A DNA stretch of 28,200 bases from Candidatus Saccharimonadota bacterium (GTDB taxonomy: Bacteria; Patescibacteriota; Saccharimonadia; Saccharimonadales; Saccharimonadaceae), in assembly GCA_030527565.1 (NCBI GenBank), contig JAUNAO010000004.1, positions 1 to 28,200 on the forward strand, in the 5' to 3' direction. This document shows, piece after piece, positions 7,366 to 14,390 of this stretch. The number at the start of each line of letters is the position of its first letter. The first letter of the stretch is position 1. A program made the position numbers and the translations under genes. Below the pieces are notes generated by a model. The model had not been told where the DNA came from, did no database searches, and was given only the letters and a program-made list of their open reading frames with translations.

Positions 7366-7394
7366 ATTATAGCACATATGCTTAAAAATGTCAA
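7366..7394 (-). promoter_or_regulatory. Promoter P1 of the L6-L15 operon, full consensus
   Basis: TTGACA (complement of 7389-7394), a 17-nt spacer and TGC-TATAAT (complement of 7366-7371). It shares 26 identical bp with the promoter at 2874-2899. Its -35 lies directly next to the S8 terminator, so the two units are cleanly separated. Confidence 0.88.
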
Positions 7395-7401
7395 GCCTCT
7401 C

Positions 7402-7428
7402 AAAAAATCCCCTCCGGAAAGGGGATTT
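7402..7428 (-). terminator. Rho-independent terminator after S8
   Basis: An 8-bp stem (AAATCCCC at 7405-7412, GGGGATTT at 7421-7428) followed on the minus strand by TTTTTT. It lies about 20 nt past the S8 stop and ends the L3-S8 transcript. Confidence 0.88.
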
Positions 7429-7449
7429 CTCTTGAGAAAGTTTAGTAAA

Positions 7450-7851
7450 TTACCAAACTTTCAATATGATTTCGCCGCCAAGCTTGTTTTTCTTAGCTTC
7501 ACGACCAGTCATCAAACCTTTCGACGTAGAAACGATAACCATCCCACGACCAGATTTAACTACTGGAAGATCTTCAGCTGCCGAGTAAACTCGGCGACCT
7601 GGTTTCGAAACCTTAGCGATTTCGTTGATTTTCGCGACGGTGCCCGGCTCGTTAATTACAACGTGGAGCATCCCGCGTGGCTCGCCCTCAATAACTTCCG
7701 AAGAAGTGAGGTAGCCATTTTTAACCAAAACTTCGGCTACTGCGACTTTGAGTTTCGAAGTAGGAACGAGAATTTCAGTCTTACCGACCATTACAGCATT
7801 ACGAATGCGGGTAATGAAGTCAGCGATTTGATCAGTAGATTGTAATGACAT
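7450..7851 (-). CDS. rpsH: 30S ribosomal protein S8 (uS8)
   Basis: A 133-aa protein of normal length. It shows the N-terminal DQIADFITRIRNAV motif and a C-terminal block ending LMTGREAKKNKLGGEIILKVW. S8 binds helix 21 of 16S rRNA early in 30S assembly; in E. coli it represses the spc operon. A Shine-Dalgarno (GAGAAAGGAG) precedes the start. It is the last gene of the first ribosomal unit, being followed by a terminator instead of L6. Confidence 0.96.
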   Translation of the reverse strand: MSLQSTDQIADFITRIRNAVMVGKTEILVPTSKLKVAVAEVLVKNGYLTSSEVIEGEPRGMLHVVINEPGTVAKINEIAKVSKPGRRVYSAAEDLPVVKSGRGMVIVSTSKGLMTGREAKKNKLGGEIILKVW

Positions 7852-7865
7852 ATTTCTCCTTTCTC

Positions 7866-8135
7866 CTACCAGCTGCTCTTAGTTACACCAGGAATTTCAC
7901 CTTTTGATGCTTTTTCCCGGAAATTAATACGCGAAAGACCGAATCGGCGCATATAACCACGTGGACGCCCATCGAGCATATCACGGTTCTTGAGCCGCGT
8001 TGGCGAAGAGTTGCGTGGAAGTTTCTGAAGACCTTCAAGATCACCAGCCGCCTTCAACTCTGCGCGCTTAGCCTTATATTTTTCATACATTTCGCGTCGT
8101 TTTTCGTCACGGAGAACCGCAGATTTCTTAGCCAT
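7866..8135 (-). CDS. rpsN: 30S ribosomal protein S14 (uS14), zinc-free form
   Basis: An 89-aa protein, the length of the zinc-independent form, with no CXXC pairs. The conserved end is [36 protein letters not shown]. The start [13 protein letters not shown] at 8135 is chosen over the ATG seven codons upstream, which would overlap L5; GGAG lies just before it, within the end of L5. It helps assemble the 30S head with S3 and S10. Confidence 0.95.
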   Translation of the reverse strand: MAKKSAVLRDEKRREMYEKYKAKRAELKAAGDLEGLQKLPRNSSPTRLKNRDMLDGRPRGYMRRFGLSRINFREKASKGEIPGVTKSSW

Positions 8136-8136
8136 C

Positions 8137-8721
8137 TTACTTGTCTCCTTTCTCAAACGGCATGCCGAAGTATTCTAACAATTTAGTACTTCCTTCCTTT
8201 GAACCATTTTTAATTACAAATGTCATCTCAAGACCATGGAGAACTGCTGCATCTTCGAAAGTGATTTCTGGGAATACAGTTTGTTCTTTAAGTCCCAAGT
8301 TGTAGTTTCCTTGCTGATCAAATGCTGTTTTCGAAACACCGTGGAAGTCACGAACGTGTGGCAATGCGATGTTGATCAAGCGATCGACGAATTCATACAT
8401 TTTGTCGTTGCGAAGCGTAGTGAGATAGCCAACCGGCGCGCCCATACCCTTACGAATTTTAAATGTTGCAATTGATTTCTTTGCAAGTCGGGAAGTTGTT
8501 GCCTGACCAGTAATCTTCGAGAGCGTAAGTTCAACCGTTTCGGTAAATTTCTTATCTTCACGTTTTTTACCAACGCCACAAGATACGATTACTTTTTTCA
8601 GTTCTGGGACCTGATTGATATTTTTAAGGCCCAAATCTTTCATTAATTTTGCCTTCAGCTCTTTGTTGTAGAGCTCTTTGAGGCGTGGTGCAGTTTTTGC
8701 TGCAGCTTTCTTTTCTGCCAT
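8137..8721 (-). CDS. rplE: 50S ribosomal protein L5 (uL5)
   Basis: A 194-aa protein (usually about 179), with about 15 additional Ala/Lys-rich residues at the N-terminus ([20 protein letters not shown]). The conserved block [21 protein letters not shown], the [16 protein letters not shown] loop and a [16 protein letters not shown] end are clear. It contacts 5S rRNA and the P-site tRNA. Its start overlaps the L24 stop by one base. Confidence 0.96.
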   Translation of the reverse strand: MAEKKAAAKTAPRLKELYNKELKAKLMKDLGLKNINQVPELKKVIVSCGVGKKREDKKFTETVELTLSKITGQATTSRLAKKSIATFKIRKGMGAPVGYLTTLRNDKMYEFVDRLINIALPHVRDFHGVSKTAFDQQGNYNLGLKEQTVFPEITFEDAAVLHGLEMTFVIKNGSKEGSTKLLEYFGMPFEKGDK

Positions 8722-9014
8722 TACTTAGCTCCTTTCTTAGCCTTAGCATCTTTTTTCGGAGCAGCCTTCTTATCAGCTTTCTTATAAGTTGCCGCTTCGA
8801 CCAATTTCAAATTCGACATATCAATTCCAACATGGATAGTTTTCTTGCCACCAGTCGGGTTAAGATATGACTTTTTCATATGGCGTTCACGAACTTCAAG
8901 TCCTTCAAGCATTGCTTTGCCGGCCTTGCGATCGATCCCGACGATAGTTGCGGTTTTACCCTTGTTATCGCCAGCAATTACCATAACTTTATCGTTTAAC
9001 TTCAAAGTCTTCAT
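8721..9014 (-). CDS. rplX: 50S ribosomal protein L24 (uL24)
   Basis: A 97-aa protein. A KOW motif near the N-terminus (LNDKVMVIAGDNKGKTATIVGID) binds 23S rRNA at the start of 50S assembly; then come RHMKKSYLNPTGGKKTIHVGI and a Lys/Ala tail (KKADKKAAPKKDAKAKKGAK). The tail differs from the usual C-terminus and belongs to a pattern of charged tails in this cluster. Confidence 0.94.
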   Translation of the reverse strand: MKTLKLNDKVMVIAGDNKGKTATIVGIDRKAGKAMLEGLEVRERHMKKSYLNPTGGKKTIHVGIDMSNLKLVEAATYKKADKKAAPKKDAKAKKGAK

Positions 9015-9015
9015 T

Positions 9016-9384
9016 TTAGAGTACCTCCGGAGCTAAGCTGATAATCTTCGTAAACCCAAGATCGCGAAGTTCACGTGGGATTGGCCCGAACACACGCGTA
9101 CCTTTAGGAGTTTTGTCCTCATTAACGAGCACTGCTGCATTTTCATCGAAGCGAATCGTCGAACCATCTGGACGGCGAATTGGAGCAACCGTTCGGACAA
9201 TCACTGCCTTCACAACTGCTTTTTTCTTCACGTTACCATTAGGCGTTGCTTCCTTCACCGAGCAGGTTACAATATCGCCAACCCGAGCATATCGAGCCCG
9301 AGTGCCGCCGAGCACGCGAATTACTCCTAGCTCTTTTGCGCCACTGTTGTCAGCGACCTTTAATCTAGTTTCTTGCTGAATCAT
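9016..9384 (-). CDS. rplN: 50S ribosomal protein L14 (uL14)
   Basis: A 122-aa protein of exactly the standard length. It is well conserved throughout: [60 protein letters not shown] and [12 protein letters not shown]. It forms an inter-subunit bridge and is the binding surface for ribosome silencing factor RsfS. It sits in the standard place after S17. Confidence 0.97.
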   Translation of the reverse strand: MIQQETRLKVADNSGAKELGVIRVLGGTRARYARVGDIVTCSVKEATPNGNVKKKAVVKAVIVRTVAPIRRPDGSTIRFDENAAVLVNEDKTPKGTRVFGPIPRELRDLGFTKIISLAPEVL

Positions 9385-9385
9385 C

Positions 9386-9730
9386 TTATTCCTCCCCCTC
9401 TGCAGCTACCGCTGCTTTTGCAATTTTGTCAGCACCGATTTTCTCTTCTTCTTTGACAGCGAGAACATCTTCCTTCAACTCAACCGTGCCGCGCGCCTTT
9501 TCGATAACTTTAACGAGAGCGTAAGATTTCGTCTTTGAAATTGGAGCGACTTGCGCGATCTCTACGAGGTCGCCTTTATTCGCTTCGTTTTTCTCATCGT
9601 GTGCGGTGTACTTACGAGTCTTCGTGTACTGCTTCCGATACAGTGGATGAGTTTCCCGACTGAGGATCGTGACGGTAATGGTCTTATCACGCTTGTCGGA
9701 GGTCACTGTACCTACGAGTGTATGTGCCAT
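9386..9730 (-). CDS. rpsQ: 30S ribosomal protein S17 (uS17) with acidic tail
   Basis: A 114-aa protein against about 84 usual. The OB-fold core is typical ([60 protein letters not shown]). Residues beyond about 80 form an extra Glu/Ala/Lys tail ([22 protein letters not shown]). It lies two bases after the L16 stop, leaving no room for L29, which normally separates L16 from S17. Confidence 0.95.
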   Translation of the reverse strand: MAHTLVGTVTSDKRDKTITVTILSRETHPLYRKQYTKTRKYTAHDEKNEANKGDLVEIAQVAPISKTKSYALVKVIEKARGTVELKEDVLAVKEEEKIGADKIAKAAVAAEGEE

Positions 9731-9731
9731 A

Positions 9732-10151
9732 TTAAAACTCCTCTTTCTTTACAATTTTACATTTTACCGGCAACTTGTGCGATGCGAGACGCAATGCTTC
9801 ACGTGCCTGCTCTTCGGTCACTTCCGCAATCTCAAACATCACCGTTCCAGCCTTCACCTTCGCGACATAGTACTGTGGTTCACCTTTACCAGAGCCCATT
9901 TTTACATCGAGAGGTTTCTTCGTTACTGGCGTATGTGGGAAAATTCGAATCCAAATTTTACCACCACGCTTAATATAACGTGTGATCGCCTGACGAGCTG
10001 CCTCGATCTGGCGGCTGTTGATGCGCTCATTATCAAGCGACATCAGACCGAAATCACCGAACGCAACTGTATTACAACGTGTTGCAACACCAGTATTTTT
10101 GCCTTTGCGAACCTTGCGGTGCGCTAATTTTCGTGGAATTAAAATCGCCAT
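9732..10151 (-). CDS. rplP: 50S ribosomal protein L16 (uL16)
   Basis: A 139-aa protein of normal length. It shows [14 protein letters not shown], the family block [51 protein letters not shown] and [19 protein letters not shown]. It organises the A-site region of the 50S subunit. It is tightly spaced after S3, with no L29 gene behind it. Confidence 0.97.
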   Translation of the reverse strand: MAILIPRKLAHRKVRKGKNTGVATRCNTVAFGDFGLMSLDNERINSRQIEAARQAITRYIKRGGKIWIRIFPHTPVTKKPLDVKMGSGKGEPQYYVAKVKAGTVMFEIAEVTEEQAREALRLASHKLPVKCKIVKKEEF

Positions 10152-10152
10152 A

Positions 10153-10779
10153 TTATTTCTCCCCCTTGTAAATCCAAACCTTTACTCCGATGATCCCCGC
10201 AATCGTTGGTGCATGGTGACAATAAAAGTCGATATCGGCCCTAAGCGTATGTAGAGGCACCGAACCTTCAATAAATTTTTCGCGGCGCGACATTTCTGCC
10301 CCATTAAGACGACCAGATACCTCGATCCGGACGCCTTTTGCGCCTGCATTCATTGTCGACTGCAAAGCCATTTTAACAGCGCGACGGAAATTCATACGTT
10401 TACCAAGCTGGAAACCAATATTTTCCGCAACGAGTTTCGCATTGAGTTCTGGTTTTTTAACTTCTTCGACATTGATCCGAATTGGACCATCAACGATTTT
10501 CTCAAGCTCTTTCTTGATTTCATTGATGCCAGCACCCTGTTTTCCGATCACAGCGCCTGCTTTCGCAGTCAAAATCGTAATCGTCGTCAGGTTAGCTGAG
10601 CGTTCAATGTTAATCCGAGCAATCGTTGGGCGCGACTTGAATCGATTTTCGATCAATTCGCGAATCTTGACGTCTTCGACAAGCCAGTGTCGAAAATCAG
10701 CCTTGCGAGTAAACCATTTCGAAGACCAATCTTTGCTGACCTGGAGACGGTAAGAGATGGGATTAACCTTCTGACCCAT
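10153..10779 (-). CDS. rpsC: 30S ribosomal protein S3 (uS3)
   Basis: A 208-aa protein, shorter than the 233 of E. coli because the C-terminal basic tail is reduced. The start MGQKVNPISYRLQVSKDW is standard. A KH domain carries GKQG in VIGKQGAGINEIKKEL, and the C-terminal domain has GVRIEVSGRLNGAEMSR and LRADIDFY. It forms the mRNA entry channel in the 30S head. Confidence 0.96.
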   Translation of the reverse strand: MGQKVNPISYRLQVSKDWSSKWFTRKADFRHWLVEDVKIRELIENRFKSRPTIARINIERSANLTTITILTAKAGAVIGKQGAGINEIKKELEKIVDGPIRINVEEVKKPELNAKLVAENIGFQLGKRMNFRRAVKMALQSTMNAGAKGVRIEVSGRLNGAEMSRREKFIEGSVPLHTLRADIDFYCHHAPTIAGIIGVKVWIYKGEK

Positions 10780-10780
10780 A

Positions 10781-11206
10781 TTACTTTTTCTCCTTCTCTA
10801 CTGACTTAGCTTCAGCCTTCTCAGACTTCTTCGCTGTTTCAGCAGCCTTCTTTACTTTTTCTTCGCCGGCGACCTCGACAAAGATGTTGCTAGAAATCTT
10901 CTCAAATGGCAACGCACGACCGCGGGACGCTGGGACATACCGGCGCATCCGTGTACCGCTCGTTACGAAGATTCTAGCAATCCGAACCGTTTTCGGATCA
11001 ATCGATACTTTCGAGTTATTCAAAAGATTTGCGTTAGCCGATTCGATTGCTTTTCGAACCGCTTTTGCTGCGCGCCGTGGGGTATGCTCAAGGATTACCA
11101 CCGCGTCCGCAACATATCGATCACGTACCAATGCCGCAACAACATTCGTCTTGCGTGGCTGAGAATCGATACCTTTTTCATATGCATGTGCGAAATGTGT
11201 AGTCAT
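10781..11206 (-). CDS. rplV: 50S ribosomal protein L22 (uL22) with charged tail
   Basis: A 141-aa protein against about 110. The core is clear: RKTNVVAALVRDRYVADAVVIL, AAKAVRKAIESANAN, and the extended loop RMRRYVPASRGRALPFEKISSNIFV that lines the exit tunnel. After about residue 112 comes a Lys/Glu/Ala tail (KKAAETAKKSEKAEAKSVEKEKK), absent from most bacterial L22. Macrolide resistance changes in other species map to this loop; nothing unusual is evident here. Confidence 0.95.
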   Translation of the reverse strand: MTTHFAHAYEKGIDSQPRKTNVVAALVRDRYVADAVVILEHTPRRAAKAVRKAIESANANLLNNSKVSIDPKTVRIARIFVTSGTRMRRYVPASRGRALPFEKISSNIFVEVAGEEKVKKAAETAKKSEKAEAKSVEKEKK

Positions 11207-11208
11207 CT

Positions 11209-11493
11209 TTATTTCCCTTTCGCAGCCTCAGCAGCTTTTTTACCGCCATGGCGTTTAAATTTACGAGTTGGCGCAAATTCACCAAGTTTATGACCAACCA
11301 TGTTTTCCGAAATGAAAACTGGGACATGAACTTTACCGTTATGAACAGCGATTGTCCGTCCAACCATTTCTGGCGAAATCGTTGAGGTACGAGCCCAAGT
11401 TTTAATCACAGTTCGGTCATCACTTGAAAGAGCGGCAACTTTCTTCGCGAGTTTGTAGTCTATAAACAGACCTTTCTTAAGACTCCGAGACAT
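11209..11493 (-). CDS. rpsS: 30S ribosomal protein S19 (uS19)
   Basis: A 94-aa protein of standard length. It shows [40 protein letters not shown] and [28 protein letters not shown]. It forms a 30S head complex with S13 and contacts the A-site tRNA region. Its ATG overlaps the L2 stop by one base. Confidence 0.97.
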   Translation of the reverse strand: MSRSLKKGLFIDYKLAKKVAALSSDDRTVIKTWARTSTISPEMVGRTIAVHNGKVHVPVFISENMVGHKLGEFAPTRKFKRHGGKKAAEAAKGK

Positions 11494-12329
11494 TATTTCC
11501 TCTTTCCTTCGTGGCGACTGCGCACGATCATTTTATTAGTTTTCTTATTATGGCGTGTCCTCTTGCCGAGAGTCAACTGACCCCATGGCGTACGTGGAGC
11601 TTTACCAGAACCGTGACGACCACCGTCACCACCACCGTGTGGGTGATCCGTTGCGTTCATCACGACACCACGTACCGTTGGGCGAATACCCTTGCGGCGG
11701 CGACGACCGGCTGAACCGATCTTAACGTTCTGATGCTGCAAATTCGAAACTGTTCCGATCGAAGCCGCACAAGTAACAAGTACTTTCCGAACTTCGCCCG
11801 AAGGCATCTTCAAAGTTGCATAGCCATTTTCTTTTGCCATCAACTGTGCCGAAGCACCAGCTGCACGTACCATCTGTGCACCTTTACCAGGAGCAAGCTC
11901 GATACCGTAAACGAAAGTACCAACTGGAATATTTTCGAGTGGCATTCGGTTTGAATCCTCAACCTCAATTTCGTTACCAGTCTTGAAAGTTGTCCCCTTC
12001 GTCATCTTCGTATCAGCGATCACATAATAATACGTACCATTCTGATCCTTAACGCGAGCAATCCGTGCTGAGCGGTTTGGATCATATTCAATTTCTTCAA
12101 CCGTAAAGGTGTAACCCTTTGGAAGGTTGTACGAAACTAAACGATAGTGTCGTTTAACACCACCACCGCGGTGTCGAACCGTAATTCGACCCTGGTTGTT
12201 TTTACCTGCCTGTTGCTTTTTCGCAGCAAGCAACGATTTCATCGGTTTTTTCGTCGTAATCTGATCGTAATCTTCGGTCGTCTTCTGACGCTGCGCCGGT
12301 GTAATCGGGCGATATGCTTTAATTGCCAT
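11493..12329 (-). CDS. rplB: 50S ribosomal protein L2 (uL2)
   Basis: A 278-aa protein of standard length. The signature [20 protein letters not shown] near the C-terminus holds the conserved His close to the peptidyl transferase centre. RNA-binding and SH3-like parts ([35 protein letters not shown]) are present. It is required for subunit joining. TAATG overlap with L23 upstream and S19 downstream suggests coupled translation. Confidence 0.97.
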   Translation of the reverse strand: MAIKAYRPITPAQRQKTTEDYDQITTKKPMKSLLAAKKQQAGKNNQGRITVRHRGGGVKRHYRLVSYNLPKGYTFTVEEIEYDPNRSARIARVKDQNGTYYYVIADTKMTKGTTFKTGNEIEVEDSNRMPLENIPVGTFVYGIELAPGKGAQMVRAAGASAQLMAKENGYATLKMPSGEVRKVLVTCAASIGTVSNLQHQNVKIGSAGRRRRKGIRPTVRGVVMNATDHPHGGGDGGRHGSGKAPRTPWGQLTLGKRTRHNKKTNKMIVRSRHEGKRK

Positions 12330-12724
12330 TATTTATTCTCCTTACCTGCATTCTTGTCAGCCTTCGCTTTCTTATCAGCTTTAGCTTCCTTTGCGCTGGT
12401 TTTAGCTTCTTCTTTTTCTGGTTCTTCGAATACACGAATCGAATTACCTTCAGCAAGCGTTACGTATGCGTACTTCTTGTCCTTGCGGAAAGTCGTACCA
12501 GGATATGCATGCTTACCTTTCGAATATTTGGTCTTTTTACCATCGCGAATAAGAGTTCGGACATCAGTTACCTTAACGTTAAACTCTTTTTCAACCAATT
12601 TCGCAATTTCTTGTTTGCTCATCCCGCATTTAACCGCAAAAACATAAGTCCGCTTCGTCTGTTCGAGATAAGTTTTCTCGGTAGCCCTAGGCTCGAGGAT
12701 GTTAAGTTTGATTTCTTCTGCCAT
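12329..12724 (-). CDS. rplW: 50S ribosomal protein L23 (uL23) with charged tail
   Basis: A 131-aa protein against about 100. The core (ILEPRATEKTYLEQTKRTYVFAV, then EIAKLVEKEFNVKVTDVRTL) matches L23, the docking site for trigger factor and SRP at the tunnel exit. From about residue 100 a tail of Lys, Ala, Glu and Asp (EKEEAKTSAKEAKADKKAKADK) is added. Because this protein borders the tunnel exit, the tail could reach emerging chains or the membrane; that is inference. Confidence 0.95.
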   Translation of the reverse strand: MAEEIKLNILEPRATEKTYLEQTKRTYVFAVKCGMSKQEIAKLVEKEFNVKVTDVRTLIRDGKKTKYSKGKHAYPGTTFRKDKKYAYVTLAEGNSIRVFEEPEKEEAKTSAKEAKADKKAKADKNAGKENK

Positions 12725-12725
12725 C

Positions 12726-13325
12726 TTACTTTTCCTCCCCGATCAATCGTGCTTCAGTTGCTTTAAGACCAGCCTCTGAAAATACGATTGCGTCTGCATT
12801 CATAATATCAAAGACGTTAAGGTAAGCTGCGCGGACAAGTTTAAGGTTCGCAATGTTGTTTGTCGAGCGGAGTACTTCTGGAGTTTTCTCTGCGCAAACC
12901 GCGAGCACATTCTTATCTTCGAGCTTCATGTCCTTAAGGACCTTAACTGCATCTTTAGTTTTGCCGGTCAATTTAACCGCCTTATCGAGTACGAAAATCG
13001 CTTTTTCGGCATTCTTCATCGACAAAGCCTGGCAAACTGCCTGGCGCTTTGCTTGTTTCGAAATTTTCTTCGTGAAGTTTTCTTCACCGGTACGACCAAA
13101 CGCCACACCACCGTGTCGCCAGATTGGGTTTCGAGTCGAGCCGAAACGTGCTCGCCCAGTACCTTTTTGTTTCCATGGCTTCTTACCACCACCACGAACC
13201 TCACCACGCTTCAAAGTCTTAGCGTGCGAAGAACGCGAATTAGCAAGATATGCATCGTAAGCGAGCTTGACGAGCTCGTGATTCTCTACAGAGAGATCGA
13301 AAATGTCTTTATTCAAAGTAGCCAT
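12726..13325 (-). CDS. rplD: 50S ribosomal protein L4 (uL4)
   Basis: A 199-aa protein of normal length. The conserved block GEVRGGGKKPWKQKGTGRARFGSTRNPIWRHGGVAFG forms the loop that reaches into the exit tunnel. In E. coli L4 represses the S10 operon; the structured L3 leader upstream makes similar control possible here, though not shown. The Shine-Dalgarno AAGGAG is built into the last codons of L3. Confidence 0.96.
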   Translation of the reverse strand: MATLNKDIFDLSVENHELVKLAYDAYLANSRSSHAKTLKRGEVRGGGKKPWKQKGTGRARFGSTRNPIWRHGGVAFGRTGEENFTKKISKQAKRQAVCQALSMKNAEKAIFVLDKAVKLTGKTKDAVKVLKDMKLEDKNVLAVCAEKTPEVLRSTNNIANLKLVRAAYLNVFDIMNADAIVFSEAGLKATEARLIGEEK

Positions 13326-13326
13326 A

Positions 13327-13947
13327 TTACTCCTTTCCCTCCACAGTTACGATTCCTTTTTTCGGGCCTGGCACAGCGCCTTTAAGACCAATCAAGTTGT
13401 TTTCTGCGTCGATATAAGCAACGACGAGATTCTTGACCGTTACAGTATCGTGACCCATTCGTCCAGGCATTTTCTTGCCCTTCCAAACTTTTTGTGGGTA
13501 CATCGAACCAATCGAACCGACTTTACGAATATCGCCTTTAAAACCGTGCGTATTGCGCGATTCGTTAAAGTTCCAGCGCTTAACCGTACCAGCAAAACCT
13601 TTACCTTTGCTTGTACCAGTTACAGCAACCTTATCCCCAAGCTTAAAACTTTCGACGGTGATCACGTCGCCGAGTTTAAGCCCCTCTGGAAGTTCCTCAA
13701 CGCGGAATTCCTTGAGAACTTTAGGACTGATATTTTCGCCGGCCTTTTTGACGTGGCCAGTAACCGACTTGCTCAGATTCCGACCCGAACCATATCCCAC
13801 CTGAACAGCGTTATAACCGTCGGTTTCGACAGTTTTAATCTGAGTCACTGTTAAGGGGCCCGCTTGAAGAATTGTTACCGGAGTAACAACGCCATCTTCG
13901 CTGATGATTTGAGTCATACCAATTTTGGTGCCGAGAATGACTTGCAT
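13327..13947 (-). CDS. rplC: 50S ribosomal protein L3 (uL3)
   Basis: A 206-aa protein of normal length and the first gene of the cluster. It has ILGTKIGMTQI at the N-terminus, then KGKGFAGTVKRWNF, THGFKGDIRKVGSIG and GKKMPGRMGHDTVTVKNL. It nucleates 50S assembly near the peptidyl transferase centre. The Shine-Dalgarno (GGAAAGGAAG) is strong and lies at the end of a leader of about 138 nt. S10, the usual first gene of this operon, is absent upstream. Confidence 0.96.
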   Translation of the reverse strand: MQVILGTKIGMTQIISEDGVVTPVTILQAGPLTVTQIKTVETDGYNAVQVGYGSGRNLSKSVTGHVKKAGENISPKVLKEFRVEELPEGLKLGDVITVESFKLGDKVAVTGTSKGKGFAGTVKRWNFNESRNTHGFKGDIRKVGSIGSMYPQKVWKGKKMPGRMGHDTVTVKNLVVAYIDAENNLIGLKGAVPGPKKGIVTVEGKE

Positions 13948-14085
13948 GTCTTCCTTTCCTTTATTTTATTATTCTCCCGAGTTTTACCTCTGTACATCAG
14001 GCAAAACTGGCATTATTAAAACTAGACTTTTAGACCGGTTTCTTAGCATTAAAATCTAAGACCTAATCTTTTGTCTAGGCTTAAC
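13948..14085 (-). promoter_or_regulatory. Structured 5' leader of the L3-S8 operon
   Basis: From the expected transcription start (about 14085) to the L3 ATG there are 138 nt without an obvious ORF. The best element is a hairpin at 13980-14008: AGTTTT/AAAACT plus CCT/AGG across one internal mismatch, with a 9-nt loop. Upstream lie CTTAG/CTAAG and a longer-range CTAGAC/GTCTAG pairing that could compete with a local CCTA/TAGG stem. These alternatives suggest an autogenous ribosomal-protein binding site. The binding partner is not known. Confidence 0.5.
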
Positions 14086-14091
14086 CCTTTC

Positions 14092-14120
14092 ATTATAGCA
14101 CACTTTCCCCAAAATTTCAA
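14092..14120 (-). promoter_or_regulatory. Promoter of the L3-S8 ribosomal operon
   Basis: TTGAAA (complement of 14115-14120), a 17-nt spacer and TGC-TATAAT (complement of 14092-14097). It is close to full consensus and similar to the L6 P2 promoter around the -10 (GTGTGCTATAATG). Confidence 0.85.
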
Positions 14121-14158
14121 GAGAAAAATCATAAAAAACTACCAAACTTGGCAAAAGC

Positions 14159-14186
14159 TTGACATTTTTTAGTTTTTAGCTAGAAT
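14159..14186 (+). promoter_or_regulatory. Candidate plus-strand promoter for a short RNA
   Basis: TTGACA (14159-14164), a 16-nt spacer and TAGAAT (14181-14186). No ORF follows on this strand. A terminator-like hairpin comes about 20 nt after the expected start, which would give an RNA of roughly 50 nt. Confidence 0.5.
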
Positions 14187-14192
14187 GGTAAG

Positions 14193-14242
14193 TGAATTGT
14201 TAATTTATTTCTTTCGCTTGCGACGGGCGAAAGAAATTTTTA
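14193..14242 (+). ncRNA. Candidate ~50-nt antisense RNA
   Basis: Bounded by the plus-strand promoter at 14159-14186 and by a hairpin with an 11-bp perfect stem (ATTTCTTTCGC at 14207-14217, GCGAAAGAAAT at 14227-14237) followed by a T-run. The RNA would be complementary to the 3' half of the minus-strand peptide ORF at 14205-14282. Prediction only; no expression evidence. Confidence 0.35.
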
Positions 14243-14282
14243 TCTGAATTATAATCTTGAAGATTTTTAAGTTCAGAACCAT
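14205..14282 (-). CDS. Candidate 25-aa cationic peptide
   Basis: A 25-codon ORF encodes a peptide starting MVLNLKIFKIIIQIKISF and ending in a basic run, ARRKRKK. The case for a gene is its Shine-Dalgarno: AAAGGAGGTGA 2 nt before the ATG (core GGAGG 5 nt away), among the best in the window. A possible -10 (TGC-TATGGT, complement of 14342-14350) lies upstream; it may also be co-transcribed with prfB. It sits between RF2 and the ribosomal operon. The amphipathic, Lys/Arg-ended sequence and the overlapping antisense RNA recall type I toxins, but a leader peptide or small ribosome-bound protein fits as well. I recognise no family. Confidence 0.45.
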   Translation of the reverse strand: MVLNLKIFKIIIQIKISFARRKRKK

Positions 14283-14390
14283 CTTCACCTCCTTTCTATC
14301 CGAATTGTTAATTTTCGCCAAGCTTTTGCCGCCATCTTTTTACCATAGCATCAAAAACTTTACAACCCCCACCCTATCGCTTATGCTTTT

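Noticed and set aside
5821-13854. Many plus-strand frames of 60-183 aa opposite the ribosomal cluster
   Set aside because: All lie opposite conserved ribosomal genes, lack start signals and have unlikely composition.
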